The notes: generated from the sequence alone by a model not told the origin. A stretch of 64,000 nt of DNA from Halomonas sp. M20 (GCF_020622265.1 NZ_JACNMQ010000001.1:744001-808000), one strand, 5' to 3'; shown: positions 22,735 through 32,213, counted from the stretch's first letter. Numbers and translations: made by a program.

Positions 22735-23241
22735 CTACTCCAGGGAGCCGGACTGATCGTCTTTTGCTTCAGCATGGGTGGCCAGCTTTTCCAGGGAGCG
22801 CTTGAGCATTGGGTCATCGATATCCGCGGCACAGCTGGAAATCTCGTCCGCGGCCCGGGCAGAGAGTCCACGCGTCAGCCGGGGAGGTATCTTGGGGGGA
22901 CTGACAGGGCGTACCTTGAAGGTCAGGCCGGTAACGCTTTCGAACTCCGGTAGTTGGTGCAGCAATTGCAGCAGTCGGGTCTGTTCGTAGCGCAGCCAGG
23001 TCATCCATACGGCACGATCGGTAATCAGGGTCAGTTTGCCTTGGCGATAACCGCCTACGAAAATATGCTCGCGCACCTCCTGGGGGAGATGACCGCGCAA
23101 ATATTGCTGCGCACGATCAATGGCCTGCGCCATGCGCATCAGGTTTCCCAAGTCCCCTGCGCCAGACGAATGACCTGCCAATAGCCGGGTCATGGGCTGG
23201 GCTCGAAACCGCTTAGGCTTTATACTCACGGGCTTGCTCAC
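22735..23241 (-). CDS. dciA: DUF721 family protein, DciA-like helicase-loading factor
   Basis: A 168-aa DUF721 protein. A basic N-terminus (SIKPKRFRAQP) leads into the DUF721 core containing the ARGxL-type segment, here VGGYRQGKLTLITDRAVWMTWLRY, where a hydrophobic strand is followed by a Trp-rich helix. DciA proteins load or interact with the DnaB replicative helicase in bacteria lacking DnaC. The C-terminal tail is acidic. A DUF721 gene between lpxC and secA is common in Pseudomonas-like genomes. It is convergent with lpxC and divergent from the secA leader ORF. Confidence 0.8.
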   Translation of the reverse strand: MSKPVSIKPKRFRAQPMTRLLAGHSSGAGDLGNLMRMAQAIDRAQQYLRGHLPQEVREHIFVGGYRQGKLTLITDRAVWMTWLRYEQTRLLQLLHQLPEFESVTGLTFKVRPVSPPKIPPRLTRGLSARAADEISSCAADIDDPMLKRSLEKLATHAEAKDDQSGSLE

Positions 23242-23296
23242 GAACTCCCTGACGTCAATACAGGCAATCTAACACGGCCAGGAGCCCATCGACAGC

Positions 23297-23647
23297 ATGA
23301 CCCCTTCCGGTAAACCCGTTACTACAACGACACCGTTCTCACCTCGTCGTGGGGCTACACGGCTGTGGTTGGCTGGGCTGCTGGTGGGCTGCCTGTTGCC
23401 AGGCGCGCTGGCCCAAGGTGAAAGCCTGCGGCTTGTCGAACGTCTTGCTCAGCACTATCTGGTCGTATCCCGGGTCGTCCGCGCCAACTCACGACGAATC
23501 GCCAGACGAAGCCTCTGGTGCCTGCACAATTCACGACGTCGACCTCGCTACAAAGCGACCCCGTTGCAACATCATCCTGTTCTTCGGCGCAGCTGTGCCG
23601 GTCATGATGTCCTGAGTCGACGCGGTCCGCCGGGTCACGCTCGTTAG
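23297..23647 (+). CDS. Small secreted leader ORF before secA; candidate SecM-like arrest peptide
   Basis: A 116-aa unrecognised ORF directly upstream of secA on the same strand, with AGGAG (23280-23284) before its ATG. Residues 1-17 are polar and basic, 18-40 form a Sec-type signal (TRLWLAGLLVGCLLPGALAQ), and the rest is strongly basic. It ends RRGPPGHAR-stop, the RGPP lying 5 residues before the stop codon's neighbour residues. E. coli SecM occupies the same locus, is exported, and stalls at IRAGP five residues from its end; RAPP-like motifs occur in other Sec-linked arrest peptides. Homology to SecM is not evident and function is inferred. A decayed gene is the alternative. Confidence 0.5.
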   Translation: MTPSGKPVTTTTPFSPRRGATRLWLAGLLVGCLLPGALAQGESLRLVERLAQHYLVVSRVVRANSRRIARRSLWCLHNSRRRPRYKATPLQHHPVLRRSCAGHDVLSRRGPPGHAR

Positions 23648-23744
23648 AAGGCTATTTGTCGCTCGTCTATCGATTGGTTTCACTATTCTGCCTCACTTTT
23701 TAATTCGATAGCATCGCGCGACGTACTTTACCGCGAGGAAGTAA

Positions 23745-23816
23745 ATGACGGATCAGCGCCGTCTTGTGTGGCCCCAAGAATTCAGGATATCGCATGTTAA
23801 ACACTGTATTACGTAA
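23745..23816 (+). CDS. Possible 23-codon ORF overlapping the secA start
   Basis: An ATG with a strong GAGGAAG ribosome-binding site 5 bases upstream opens a 23-codon frame that runs across the secA start codon and stops 23 nt inside secA. A short inverted repeat TACTT/AAGTA (about 23724-23742) encloses the GAGG. It may couple to or modulate secA translation, or be chance. No similarity recognised. Confidence 0.25.
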   Translation: MTDQRRLVWPQEFRISHVKHCIT

Positions 23817-26529
23817 GCTGGTTGGCTCGAAGAACGACCGGGAAGTCAAGCGCATGGGCAAGCTGGTCCATGAGATCAACGCCCAGGAAGAACGCATTCA
23901 GGCGCTCTCGGACGAGGAACTCAAGGCGCGCACCGAGGAGTTTCGTGAGCGGCTGCGTGCCGGGGAAAGCCTGGACAAGCTGTTGCCGGAGGCCTTCGCC
24001 ACGGTACGCGAAGCGAGTCAGCGTGTCATGGGCATGCGTCATTTCGATGTTCAGCTGATCGGCGGGGTCACCCTGCATCGCGGGCGTATTTCCGAGATGA
24101 AAACCGGCGAAGGCAAGACCCTGGTGGCCACACTCGCGGTCTATCTCAACGCGCTACCCGCCCTGGGCGTGCATGTGGTCACTGTCAACGACTATCTGGC
24201 CAGGCGCGACGCGGACTGGATGCGCCCGCTCTACGAGTTTCTAGGATTGAGCGTCGGTGTCATCTATTCGGGTCAGAGCAACGAGCAAAAGCGTGAGGCC
24301 TATGCCTGCGATATCACCTACGGCACCAACAACGAATACGGCTTCGATTATCTGCGGGACAACATGGCCTTCTCCCTGGAGGAAAAGGTACAGCGCAAGC
24401 TGAATTACGCCATCGTCGATGAAGTCGACTCGATCCTCATCGATGAAGCCCGTACGCCGCTGATCATTTCCGGCCCGGTGGAGGAGAATACCGAGCTTTA
24501 CAAGGTTGCGAACCGTTTGGCCAAGGAGCTCACTCGCTGCGAGAACGAGGAGGAGCCCGCCAGCGGCGATTTCATACTCGACGAAAAGCAAAAGCAGATC
24601 GAGCTGACCGAGGAAGGCCATTCCAAGGTGGAGGGGCTGCTACGCCAGCAAGGCCTTCTCGCCGAAGAGGACTCTCTCTACGCGGCGCAGAATCTGGGCC
24701 TTTTGCACCACATGCACTCGGCGCTGCGAGCGGGGCATCTGTTCCACCGCGACGTGGACTATATCGTCAATGGCGATGAAGTCGTCATCGTCGACGAACA
24801 CACCGGGCGCAGCATGCCAGGGCGGCGCTGGTCGGAAGGCCTGCATCAGGCCGTCGAAGCCAAGGAAGGGGTGACGATTCAGCGCGAGAGCCAGACATTG
24901 GCCTCCACCACCTTCCAGAACTATTTCCGCCTGTATGACAAGCTCGCCGGCATGACCGGCACCGCGGATACCGAGGCTTTCGAGTTCCGTCAGATCTACG
25001 GCCTCGATGTCATGGTGATTCCCACCAACAAGCCGATTCAGCGTAAGGATTTCAACGATCTGGTCTATCTCTCCGCGGAGGAGAAGTACGAAGCGATCAT
25101 CGAGGACGTAAAGGTCCAGCGCGACGCCGGTCGGCCTATTCTCGTGGGCACGGCTTCGATCGAGACTTCCGAACTGCTGTCCGGGTTGATGAAGCAAGGC
25201 CAGATTCCGCATAACGTGCTCAACGCCAAGCAGCACCAGAGCGAAGCCGAGATCATCGCCCAGGCGGGACAACCCGGTGCCATTACCATCGCCACCAACA
25301 TGGCCGGACGCGGTACCGACATCGTGCTGGGGGGCAACTGGGAAGCCGAGATCGCCCGGCTGGATAACCCGTCTCAGGAGCAGATAGAAGCAGCCCGGGT
25401 AGAGTGGCAGGCACGGCACAATGCAGTGCTCGAAGCCGGTGGCCTGCATGTGATCGGCTCCGAGCGTCACGAATCCCGGCGCATCGACAATCAGCTGCGA
25501 GGCCGTTCCGGTCGCCAGGGCGATCCCGGTTCGACTCGCTTCTTCCTCTCCCTGGAAGACAATCTGATGCGGCTGTTCGGCTCGGATCGGGTGCAGCGAT
25601 TGATGCAGGCGCTGGGGCTCGAACGCGGCGAGGCGATCGAGCACAAGATGGTGTCCAATGCGGTCGAGCGGGCCCAGAAGAAGGTCGAAGGGCGTAACTT
25701 CGATATCCGCAAGCAGCTGCTCGAATACGACGATGTGGCCAACGACCAGCGTCGAGTCATCTATGAGCAGCGCGATGAGATACTGGCCGCGGATAATGTC
25801 TCGGATAATGTCGCCGGCATTCGTGACGAAATGCTCGACAGTGCAATCAGCAGTTATGTACCGCCGCAGAGCCTGCCGGAGCAGTGGGATCTTGAAGGCC
25901 TGCAACAGCATCTGAAAACGGATTTCAATCTCGACGTGCCGGTGACCGAATGGGCCCGAGAGGATGAGCATTTCCACGAGGATTTGCTGCGCGAACGGCT
26001 GCAGAGCAGTCATCGAGAGATCTATGCCGCCAAGATCGAGGCCATCGGTGAGGACTTGATGCGCCGTTTCGAGAAACAGGTCATGCTTCAGGTGCTCGAC
26101 ACCCGCTGGAAGGAACACCTGCAGTCCATGGACCATTTGCGTCGCGGCATTCACCTGCGCGGCTACGCTCAGAAGAATCCCAAGCAGGAGTACAAGCGCG
26201 AGGCCTTCGAGCTGTTTCAATCGCTGCTTGGCAATATCAAGCACGATGTCACGCGTATCCTCAGCCATGTGCAGGTGCGCCGTCAGGAAGAGGTCGATGA
26301 ACTCGAACGCCAGCGCCGCGAGACCCTGGAACGGGAAAAGGCCACGGCCCAACAGACCCGAGAAGATTCCGCCCGGGAAGAAGCCGCCAGCGAGGTCGAC
26401 GACGGGGCCCAGGCGTCTCAGCAGGAGCAGCAGACCGTGCGTCGCGAGGGCCCCAAGGTCGGTCGCAACGATCCTTGCCCTTGTGGGTCCGGCAAGAAAT
26501 ACAAGCAGTGTCACGGCAAGTTGAATTGA
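23794..26529 (+). CDS. secA: Preprotein translocase ATPase SecA
   Basis: A 911-aa motor ATPase that drives proteins through SecYEG. Walker A is MKTGEGKT with Lys108, exactly the E. coli position; [13 protein letters not shown] is the DEAD-type motif, and [24 protein letters not shown] and the helical scaffold are intact. The C-terminus holds a [13 protein letters not shown] zinc motif that binds SecB and phospholipid. ATG 23794 (MLNTVLRKL) has AGGA 8 nt upstream; the open frame extends 10 codons further. Leader ORFs upstream suggest secretion-responsive control, as with E. coli secM-secA. Confidence 0.98.
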   Translation: MLNTVLRKLVGSKNDREVKRMGKLVHEINAQEERIQALSDEELKARTEEFRERLRAGESLDKLLPEAFATVREASQRVMGMRHFDVQLIGGVTLHRGRISEMKTGEGKTLVATLAVYLNALPALGVHVVTVNDYLARRDADWMRPLYEFLGLSVGVIYSGQSNEQKREAYACDITYGTNNEYGFDYLRDNMAFSLEEKVQRKLNYAIVDEVDSILIDEARTPLIISGPVEENTELYKVANRLAKELTRCENEEEPASGDFILDEKQKQIELTEEGHSKVEGLLRQQGLLAEEDSLYAAQNLGLLHHMHSALRAGHLFHRDVDYIVNGDEVVIVDEHTGRSMPGRRWSEGLHQAVEAKEGVTIQRESQTLASTTFQNYFRLYDKLAGMTGTADTEAFEFRQIYGLDVMVIPTNKPIQRKDFNDLVYLSAEEKYEAIIEDVKVQRDAGRPILVGTASIETSELLSGLMKQGQIPHNVLNAKQHQSEAEIIAQAGQPGAITIATNMAGRGTDIVLGGNWEAEIARLDNPSQEQIEAARVEWQARHNAVLEAGGLHVIGSERHESRRIDNQLRGRSGRQGDPGSTRFFLSLEDNLMRLFGSDRVQRLMQALGLERGEAIEHKMVSNAVERAQKKVEGRNFDIRKQLLEYDDVANDQRRVIYEQRDEILAADNVSDNVAGIRDEMLDSAISSYVPPQSLPEQWDLEGLQQHLKTDFNLDVPVTEWAREDEHFHEDLLRERLQSSHREIYAAKIEAIGEDLMRRFEKQVMLQVLDTRWKEHLQSMDHLRRGIHLRGYAQKNPKQEYKREAFELFQSLLGNIKHDVTRILSHVQVRRQEEVDELERQRRETLEREKATAQQTREDSAREEAASEVDDGAQASQQEQQTVRREGPKVGRNDPCPCGSGKKYKQCHGKLN

Positions 26530-26567
26530 TCAGAGATTAAGCCAAGACAGACTCAGGGAGAAAGGCG

Positions 26568-27782
26568 ATGGCGGTAGGTCAGACAAGCTTTCCCGATATG
26601 CCGGTAATCGAGGGAATTCGGCTGGGATCCGCTAAAGCAGGCATCAAGAAGCCTGATCGCCGCGATCTCGTGGTCATCGAAATTGCCGAAGGAGCAAGCG
26701 TCGCGGGTACATTCACCCGCAACGCCTTCTGCGCAGCGCCTGTACTGGTCGCCCGGGAGCATCTGGCAGAGAAGACGCCGCGCTACATGGTGATCAATAC
26801 CGGCAACGCCAATGCCGGTACCGGCGAACAGGGGCTGCGGGATGCCCGGGCCTGCTGCATGGCCATACGGGAGTTGACCGGCGTGCCCTATGATGCGGTG
26901 CTGCCGTTTTCCACCGGGGTGATCGGTGAGCCGCTGCCGGTCAACAGCATCTGTTTCGGCCTGCCGGACGCATTGGCGAACATGGGTGATGACAGCGTCG
27001 CCTGGCAGCAGGCGGCGGAAGGCATTCTCACCACGGATACCCGCACCAAGGGCGCCGTGGCGACCTGCGAGATCGGCGGCCAGAGCGTTACCCTCAACGG
27101 CATTGCCAAAGGGTCTGGCATGATCAGGCCGGACATGGCCACCATGCTGGCATTCGTCGCAACGGATGCTGCGATCGAACGTTCTCTTCTCGAGTCGCTG
27201 TTGCGTGAAAGCGTGGCGCGTTCGTTCAATTGCATCACCGTCGATAGCGATACCTCGACCAACGACGCTTGTATGCTGATCGCTACGAGGCGCGGTGCCG
27301 CCGTGGCGGGCGATGATGAAATCGCCGCCTTTCGTGAAGCGCTGGACAAGGTGCTGATCGATCTCGCCCAGCAGATCATCCGCGACGGGGAAGGCGCGAC
27401 CAAGTTCGTTACCCTCGAGGTGAGTCAGGCGAGTTCCCGCCAGGAAGCGCTGGATGTCGCCTTTACCGTTGCCCACTCACCGCTGGTCAAGACAGCGCTT
27501 TATGCCTCGGATGCCAACTGGGGGCGTATTCTGGCAGCGGTCGGTCGGGCGCGGGTGGAGGATTTTGATGTTGCAAGGGTGACCATCGATCTCGATGATG
27601 TGCGTTTGGTAGAGCAGGGCGGACGCGCCGAAAGCTACACGGAAGAGGCGGGCAGCGCTATCATGGCCAGGGAAGATATCGTAATCCGCATCGCGCTTGG
27701 GCGTGGCGAGAGCGCGGCAACGGTATGGACCTCGGATCTTTCCCACGACTATGTGACGATAAATGCAGATTACCGCAGCTGA
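26568..27782 (+). CDS. argJ: Bifunctional glutamate N-acetyltransferase / ornithine acetyltransferase ArgJ
   Basis: A 404-aa Ntn-type enzyme of the arginine pathway that transfers acetyl from N-acetylornithine to glutamate. It cleaves itself into two chains before the nucleophile Thr192 in the motif MIRPDMATMLAF. Other signatures: NTGNANAGTGEQG, CITVDSDTSTND and SPLVKTALYASDANWGRIL. Strong ribosome-binding site AGGGAGAAAGG. It follows secA by 38 nt and overlaps one possible start of the next gene. Confidence 0.97.
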   Translation: MAVGQTSFPDMPVIEGIRLGSAKAGIKKPDRRDLVVIEIAEGASVAGTFTRNAFCAAPVLVAREHLAEKTPRYMVINTGNANAGTGEQGLRDARACCMAIRELTGVPYDAVLPFSTGVIGEPLPVNSICFGLPDALANMGDDSVAWQQAAEGILTTDTRTKGAVATCEIGGQSVTLNGIAKGSGMIRPDMATMLAFVATDAAIERSLLESLLRESVARSFNCITVDSDTSTNDACMLIATRRGAAVAGDDEIAAFREALDKVLIDLAQQIIRDGEGATKFVTLEVSQASSRQEALDVAFTVAHSPLVKTALYASDANWGRILAAVGRARVEDFDVARVTIDLDDVRLVEQGGRAESYTEEAGSAIMAREDIVIRIALGRGESAATVWTSDLSHDYVTINADYRS

Positions 27783-27810
27783 AACCAGGCAGACGAGGAC
27801 GTTGAGCAAC

Positions 27811-28758
27811 ATGATCAAGCGCAGGGTACATGTCGCGGCAGCCGCCATTTTCAGCAGCGATGGTCAGGAAGTCCTGCTGGCGCGGCGCCCTTCCATCGTC
27901 GATCAAGGCGGACTGTGGGAGTTTCCCGGGGGCAAGCTTGCCCCTTTCGAGACCGGCTTCGAGGCACTCAAGCGGGAGCTGCATGAAGAACTCGGTATAA
28001 CGATCAAGAAGGCGCAGCCGCTGATTCGTGTGCCTCACGAATATCCCGACAAGCATGTGCTGCTGGATGTATGGCAGGTTCATGCCTTCGAAGGAGAGCC
28101 CTACGGACGTGAAGGCCAGGCGGTACGCTGGGTGCGCCTTGAAGATCTTTACAACTATGCGTTCCCGGCGGCCAATATGCCGATACTGCGAGCCGTCATG
28201 CTGCCCAGGGAATACTTGATCACTGCCGAGGAAGAGGATGGGGCGGTATTTTTGTCTCGCCTCGAGAGGGCGCTGAAAGAGTACGGCGTGCGACTCGTAC
28301 AGCTGCGTGCCAAGACATTGGACGACAAGGCTTATCAAGAGCGCGCCGCGGCGAGCCTTGCCCTGTGTCGGGAGTACGGTGCACGGCTACTGCTCAACGC
28401 CGATCCAGGGCTGCTGGACAAGATCGATGCGGATGGCATTCACCTGACCAGCGAGCGCTTGATGGGCTTGGAGCGACGCCCCGTCCCTTCAGGAAAATGG
28501 CTGAGTGGCTCGACTCACGATCGTCTGCAGCTCGAGCAGGCAAATCGTATCGGCTGCGATTTCGTCACGCTATCGCCGCTGCGCACGACGCCGACTCACC
28601 CGGAGGCCTTGCCGCTTGGCTGGCACGACTTTCAGCAACTCGTCGAATATGCCGGTACGCCAGTGTATGCCCTGGGTGGCATGAGCTGCGAAGATGCCAA
28701 TCGCGCCCGAGCGGTGGGTGCCCAGGGCATCGCATCGATCCGACATTTCTGGAAATAG
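27811..28758 (+). CDS. Nudix hydrolase (MutT-type) fused to a thiamine-phosphate-synthase-like domain
   Basis: A 315-aa two-domain protein. Residues 1-130 are a MutT-like Nudix domain with the complete box from Gly41 (GKLAPFE) through RELHEELGI (55-63), expected to hydrolyse 8-oxo-dGTP. Residues about 150-310 resemble ThiE/TenI TIM barrels (RLVQLRAKTL, LLLNADPGLL, GIHLTSERL, PVYALGGM, GIASIRHFW). This fusion is widespread next to argJ in gammaproteobacteria; the role of the second domain is unclear. ATG 27811 chosen over 27763, which overlaps argJ. Confidence 0.9.
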   Translation: MIKRRVHVAAAAIFSSDGQEVLLARRPSIVDQGGLWEFPGGKLAPFETGFEALKRELHEELGITIKKAQPLIRVPHEYPDKHVLLDVWQVHAFEGEPYGREGQAVRWVRLEDLYNYAFPAANMPILRAVMLPREYLITAEEEDGAVFLSRLERALKEYGVRLVQLRAKTLDDKAYQERAAASLALCREYGARLLLNADPGLLDKIDADGIHLTSERLMGLERRPVPSGKWLSGSTHDRLQLEQANRIGCDFVTLSPLRTTPTHPEALPLGWHDFQQLVEYAGTPVYALGGMSCEDANRARAVGAQGIASIRHFWK

Positions 28759-28806
28759 GCAATAGTCGACGGGCTTTGCTCTTCCAGTCGTATTCGATAC
28801 CCCTGC

Positions 28807-28843
28807 ACGACAAGGCCACGCTGATGCGTGGCCTTGTCGTTTA
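28807..28843. terminator. Intrinsic terminator between convergent genes
   Basis: A 15-bp perfect stem (ACGACAAGGCCACGC at 28807-28821, complement at 28826-28840) with a TGAT loop, followed by TTTA. It lies between the stop codons of the Nudix gene and yacG. The T run is short, so termination may be partly stem-driven. Confidence 0.8.
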
Positions 28844-28855
28844 GTATGCCGTTAC

Positions 28856-29107
28856 TTACTTCTGTCCGCCACGCTCCAGTCGATCGATCAGGGCGTCCAG
28901 GTCGGCCTCATCCATTGCCGGCTCTCCGGCAATACGATGGGATTCGTCCGCCCAGGCGCCCAGGTCAAGTAACTTGCAGCGTTTGGAACAGAACGGACGA
29001 TAGAGATTGTCCGTGGTCCAGGCTACCTTGGTGCCGCATTCCGGGCAGGCGACTTGTAAAGGTGGGTTGCTGCTGTTTTCAGGCTTGGCGTCGTTATCGT
29101 GGCTCAT
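28856..29107 (-). CDS. yacG: Zinc-binding DNA gyrase inhibitor YacG
   Basis: An 83-aa protein with a four-cysteine zinc site: CPEC (Cys21, Cys24) and FCSKRC (Cys40, Cys44), followed by KLLDLGAW and an acidic C-terminal tail. YacG binds GyrB and blocks gyrase DNA binding in E. coli. The pilD-coaE-yacG order is conserved in gammaproteobacteria. Overlaps coaE by 4 nt. Confidence 0.93.
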   Translation of the reverse strand: MSHDNDAKPENSSNPPLQVACPECGTKVAWTTDNLYRPFCSKRCKLLDLGAWADESHRIAGEPAMDEADLDALIDRLERGGQK

Positions 29108-29760
29108 TCATACCTTCCGTTGGAGGTGGGTGTCACCAGATCTCGGTAGCGAGCATCGAGCTTGGCTACCTGTTCGATCAGTGCTGCATGATCGCCTTGA
29201 TTGTCGATGACGTCATCTGCCATTGCCAGACGCTGCTGACGAGGCATTTGCGCTTGCACGATGGATTTGGCCAGGACTTCATCGCTCTCGTCCCGGGCCA
29301 TGGTGCGGGCAATCTGCACGTTTTCCGGCACATCCACGACCAGGCAGCGATCCACCAGTTCCCGCTGGCCAGATTCGAACAGCAGGGGAGAGACCAGTAA
29401 ATGATAAGGAGCACCGCTGGCGCGCATCGATTCGAGATGCTCGAGCAACCGTTGACGGATACGCGGGTGAGTGACGGATTCCAGCCAGCGTCGCTCGGTC
29501 TCGTTCCTGAACACGATGGCGCGCAAGGTCCTTCGGCTCAGTTGTCCTTCGGCATCGATCACATCAGGGCCAAAATGATCTGTGATTTCGGCCAGGGCAG
29601 GCTCGCCGGGCATCACTACTTCCCGTGCCACATCGTCCGCATCAACCCAGGGAATGCCGTGTGTCTCGAAAGCGCGAGCCACGGCGCTCTTGCCCGAGGC
29701 GATACCGCCGGTGATGCCGATGGTCAAAGGGCGCTGCTGCTGAGAGTATGGCGTATCCAT
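29104..29760 (-). CDS. coaE: Dephospho-CoA kinase CoaE
   Basis: A 218-aa P-loop kinase that phosphorylates dephospho-CoA in the last step of coenzyme A synthesis. P-loop GGIASGKS at residues 18-25, then the WVDADDVAREVV acceptor motif and VSPLLFESG. Typical length. Lies between pilD and yacG, as in many pil loci. Confidence 0.96.
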   Translation of the reverse strand: MDTPYSQQQRPLTIGITGGIASGKSAVARAFETHGIPWVDADDVAREVVMPGEPALAEITDHFGPDVIDAEGQLSRRTLRAIVFRNETERRWLESVTHPRIRQRLLEHLESMRASGAPYHLLVSPLLFESGQRELVDRCLVVDVPENVQIARTMARDESDEVLAKSIVQAQMPRQQRLAMADDVIDNQGDHAALIEQVAKLDARYRDLVTPTSNGRYE

Positions 29761-29816
29761 GAAGCTCCAGGGCGTTGATGTAAGCGGTCACTATTATTCA
29801 TGATCGCGAAGGAGCG

Positions 29817-30680
29817 TCATCCAAGCAAGAGGGACTGATAAAACCTCATCAAATACCCGCCGAAAAGCAGCATGATCCATCCGGCCATGGCCAGGAATGG
29901 GCCGAAGGGGAGGGCCTGGCCGCGCAGCTTTGGAATCGATGCTTGCACGATGATGCCTATCACCGCGCCCACCCCGGCGGATAGAATCAGTAGCAGGGGC
30001 AGCATTTCCCAGCCCGTCCAGGCACCCAGCGCGGCCAGAAGCTTGAAATCCCCATAGCCCATGCCCTCCTTGCTGGTAATCAGTTTGAACACCCAGTAAA
30101 AGCCCCACAGCACTAGATAGCCTAAAACCGCACCGAGTACCGCGCTTTCCAGCAGCCAGGGCTGGAATAGCAGCTGATAGATCAAGCCCAGCCAGAGCAG
30201 CGGCAGAGTCAGAATATCCGGGAGCAGTTGAGTGCGAAGATCGATCAGTGCCAGGGTCAGCAGCATTAGGCAGGCGATACCGAGCAGCACGCTTGCGCCG
30301 TTCAGACCGTTGAGCATGACCACCGCTAGCATCAGGGCGCCGCTGGCCAACTCGATCAGTGGATACTGAATGCTGATCGGCTCACTGCAGTGGGCGCAGC
30401 GGCCGCGGCGCTTGAGATAGCCAAGCAGTGGAATATTGTCGTGCCAGGCAATCGGGGTAGCGCAGCTCGGGCATCGGGAGCGAGGCGTGGTCAGGGTAAC
30501 CCTGGGTAGATCCGAGTCGGTTTCTTGGGGTAGTGCCAGCGCCTCACGGGCTTCCCTGCGCCATTGCATCATCAACATGCCAGGCAGTCGTGCCACCACC
30601 ACATTGATGAATGAACCCACAATCAAGCCAAACGTGGCCGCCAGGGGCCACGTGATTACAGAAGGAAGGTCGCTGTACAA
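29817..30680 (-). CDS. pilD: Type IV prepilin peptidase / N-methyltransferase PilD
   Basis: A 287-aa polytopic aspartyl peptidase that cleaves and N-methylates prepilins such as the pilA product encoded nearby. Cytoplasmic zinc site: Cys70, Cys73, Cys95 and Cys98. Catalytic Asp residues: Asp147 (LIDLRTQLLPD) and Asp211 (GMGYGDFKLL). The start appears to be a TTG with GAGGAA upstream; the first ATG lies 34 codons in, after the first membrane segment, and would truncate it. A palindromic repeat separates it from pilC. Confidence 0.95.
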   Translation of the reverse strand: MYSDLPSVITWPLAATFGLIVGSFINVVVARLPGMLMMQWRREAREALALPQETDSDLPRVTLTTPRSRCPSCATPIAWHDNIPLLGYLKRRGRCAHCSEPISIQYPLIELASGALMLAVVMLNGLNGASVLLGIACLMLLTLALIDLRTQLLPDILTLPLLWLGLIYQLLFQPWLLESAVLGAVLGYLVLWGFYWVFKLITSKEGMGYGDFKLLAALGAWTGWEMLPLLLILSAGVGAVIGIIVQASIPKLRGQALPFGPFLAMAGWIMLLFGGYLMRFYQSLLLG

Positions 30681-30703
30681 GATGATTCCTCGGATAACAA
30701 TTG

Positions 30704-30825
30704 CGCGATCGTCACGAGCGAAGGCGAGACAAGGCGAAATTGATCGAGGAAGCGGAGTTTACTCTTGTAAATGAGCATTCCGAGATTAATTTCAACGCAG
30801 TATCGCCGAGCGCAGTAGATCGTAT
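30704..30825. repeat. Palindromic intergenic repeat element between pilC and pilD
   Basis: About 120 bp that folds into one long imperfect hairpin. The centre is GTTTAC-TCTT-GTAAAT (30757-30776), and outward arms pair in blocks: GGAAGCG with its imperfect partner GAGCATTCC, GAAATTGATC with GATTAATTTC, and GGCGA / TCGCC, with outer GATCG on both ends. It has no coding potential. The pattern resembles the dispersed REP/MITE-like elements found in intergenic spaces of Halomonas and Pseudomonas-type genomes; that resemblance is from memory and only one copy is in this window. Confidence 0.6.
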
Positions 30826-30827
30826 AT

Positions 30828-32075
30828 CTAGATAGCGCTGCCCATTTCAAAGATGGGCAAATACATGGATACGACAAGCCCACCCACCATCGTACCCAAT
30901 ACCACAATGATAAGAGGTTCGAGCAACGAGGTCAGGGCATCGACCTTATTGTCGACGACTTCTTCATAGAAATCTGCCACCTTGTTGAGCATTGCATCCA
31001 GCGAACCGGCTTCTTCACCGATGCTGACCATCTGTGTTGCCAGTACGGGAAACAGGTTGGTGTTGCGCATGGCGAAGTTGAGGCGCTGGCCGTTGGAGAC
31101 ATCCTCGCGGATTTGAAGGATGGCGCGCTCGTAGACTTTGCTGTCCACGGCGCCGGAAGCGGTTTCCAGGGCTTCGACCAGGGGCACGCCGGCATTGAAA
31201 GTGGTTGCCAGAGTACGCGCAAAACGCGCCACGGAGGACTTGTCGATGATGTCACCGAGCACCGGCAAATGCAGCATGAACTGATGCATCTTGTAGGTGA
31301 ATGCCTCGGAACGCTGCATGGCCTGCCGCATGACAAGTCCCAGCAGCATCAAGCCGCCCAGGGCAAAGTACCAGTAGTTCTGAGCGGCCTCGGATAGCGA
31401 AATGGTCATTCGGGTCATGGCCGGGAGTTCGGCTCCGAACCCGGCAAACATGCTCTCGAACTGTGGTACCACCTTGATCAACAAGAGCGCGGTGACGCCG
31501 ATGCCTACCCCGATGACCGCAACCGGATAATACATGGCCTTGCGAACCCGAGCCTTGAGGGACTCGATTTTCTCTTTGTAGGAGGCCACCCGCTCCAGCA
31601 TGCGGTCCAGGGCGCCGGCCTGCTCACCGGCATGAACCATGTTGGTGAATAGCCGATCGAAATGCCGCGGATGCTTTCGCAGCGCCTCGGAAAAGCTGGC
31701 GCCGGCGGCGACATCCTCCGCAAGTTGCTGAACGAGCTCCCGCATCGCAGGCTTTTGCAGGCTCTCGGCGACCACGTTGAAGGCTTGCAGAACCGGCACG
31801 CCGGCGCGAATCATGGTAGCCATCTGGCGTGCAAACAGCATCACGTCCCGAGGGCCGACCCGCCCCCGGCCGCCAAACAGATGGCTTTTTCGCCGCAAGT
31901 TCTTGATCAAAATGCCTTGCTTAGTGAGCTCCTGTACCACCTCGCTTTTCTGCGCGGCGACCTGTTCACCCTTGATCGACTTGCCTTGATCGTTCTTGCC
32001 GGTCCAGTACCAGCGGTGGAGCTTGGGCTGCTTCCGCGGCTTATGGTGCCGTGCCACCCGTATGGTAGTAGCCAT
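30828..32075 (-). CDS. pilC: Type IV pilus inner-membrane platform protein PilC
   Basis: A 415-aa GspF/PilC family protein with two duplicated cytoplasmic domains and three membrane segments. Motifs: VGPRDVMLFARQMATMIRAG (start of domain 1), FDRLFTNMVHAGEQAG, and the second copy ARFARTLATTFNAGVPLVEAL. It links the PilB motor to pilus assembly. ATG 32075 has AGGGA upstream; a longer in-frame start at 32138 lacks a site. Clustered with pilB and pilD. Confidence 0.95.
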   Translation of the reverse strand: MATTIRVARHHKPRKQPKLHRWYWTGKNDQGKSIKGEQVAAQKSEVVQELTKQGILIKNLRRKSHLFGGRGRVGPRDVMLFARQMATMIRAGVPVLQAFNVVAESLQKPAMRELVQQLAEDVAAGASFSEALRKHPRHFDRLFTNMVHAGEQAGALDRMLERVASYKEKIESLKARVRKAMYYPVAVIGVGIGVTALLLIKVVPQFESMFAGFGAELPAMTRMTISLSEAAQNYWYFALGGLMLLGLVMRQAMQRSEAFTYKMHQFMLHLPVLGDIIDKSSVARFARTLATTFNAGVPLVEALETASGAVDSKVYERAILQIREDVSNGQRLNFAMRNTNLFPVLATQMVSIGEEAGSLDAMLNKVADFYEEVVDNKVDALTSLLEPLIIVVLGTMVGGLVVSMYLPIFEMGSAI

Positions 32076-32213
32076 GACGTTTTCCCTGTGTATGCGTATT
32101 TTTTTGGTGTCGTTCTGGGTCGTTGCCCGAACGTACATTTTTTACTACTGCCTGATTGCTAGAGAATTGCGTATAAGTATAAATATAAATAGTTGAGCGA
32201 AGTTCAGACGAAT

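Noticed and set aside
24640-26514. A 624-codon open frame antisense to secA
   Set aside because: It is the shadow of the high-GC secA coding sequence; the secA frame has every family motif, and the antisense product shows no recognisable domain.
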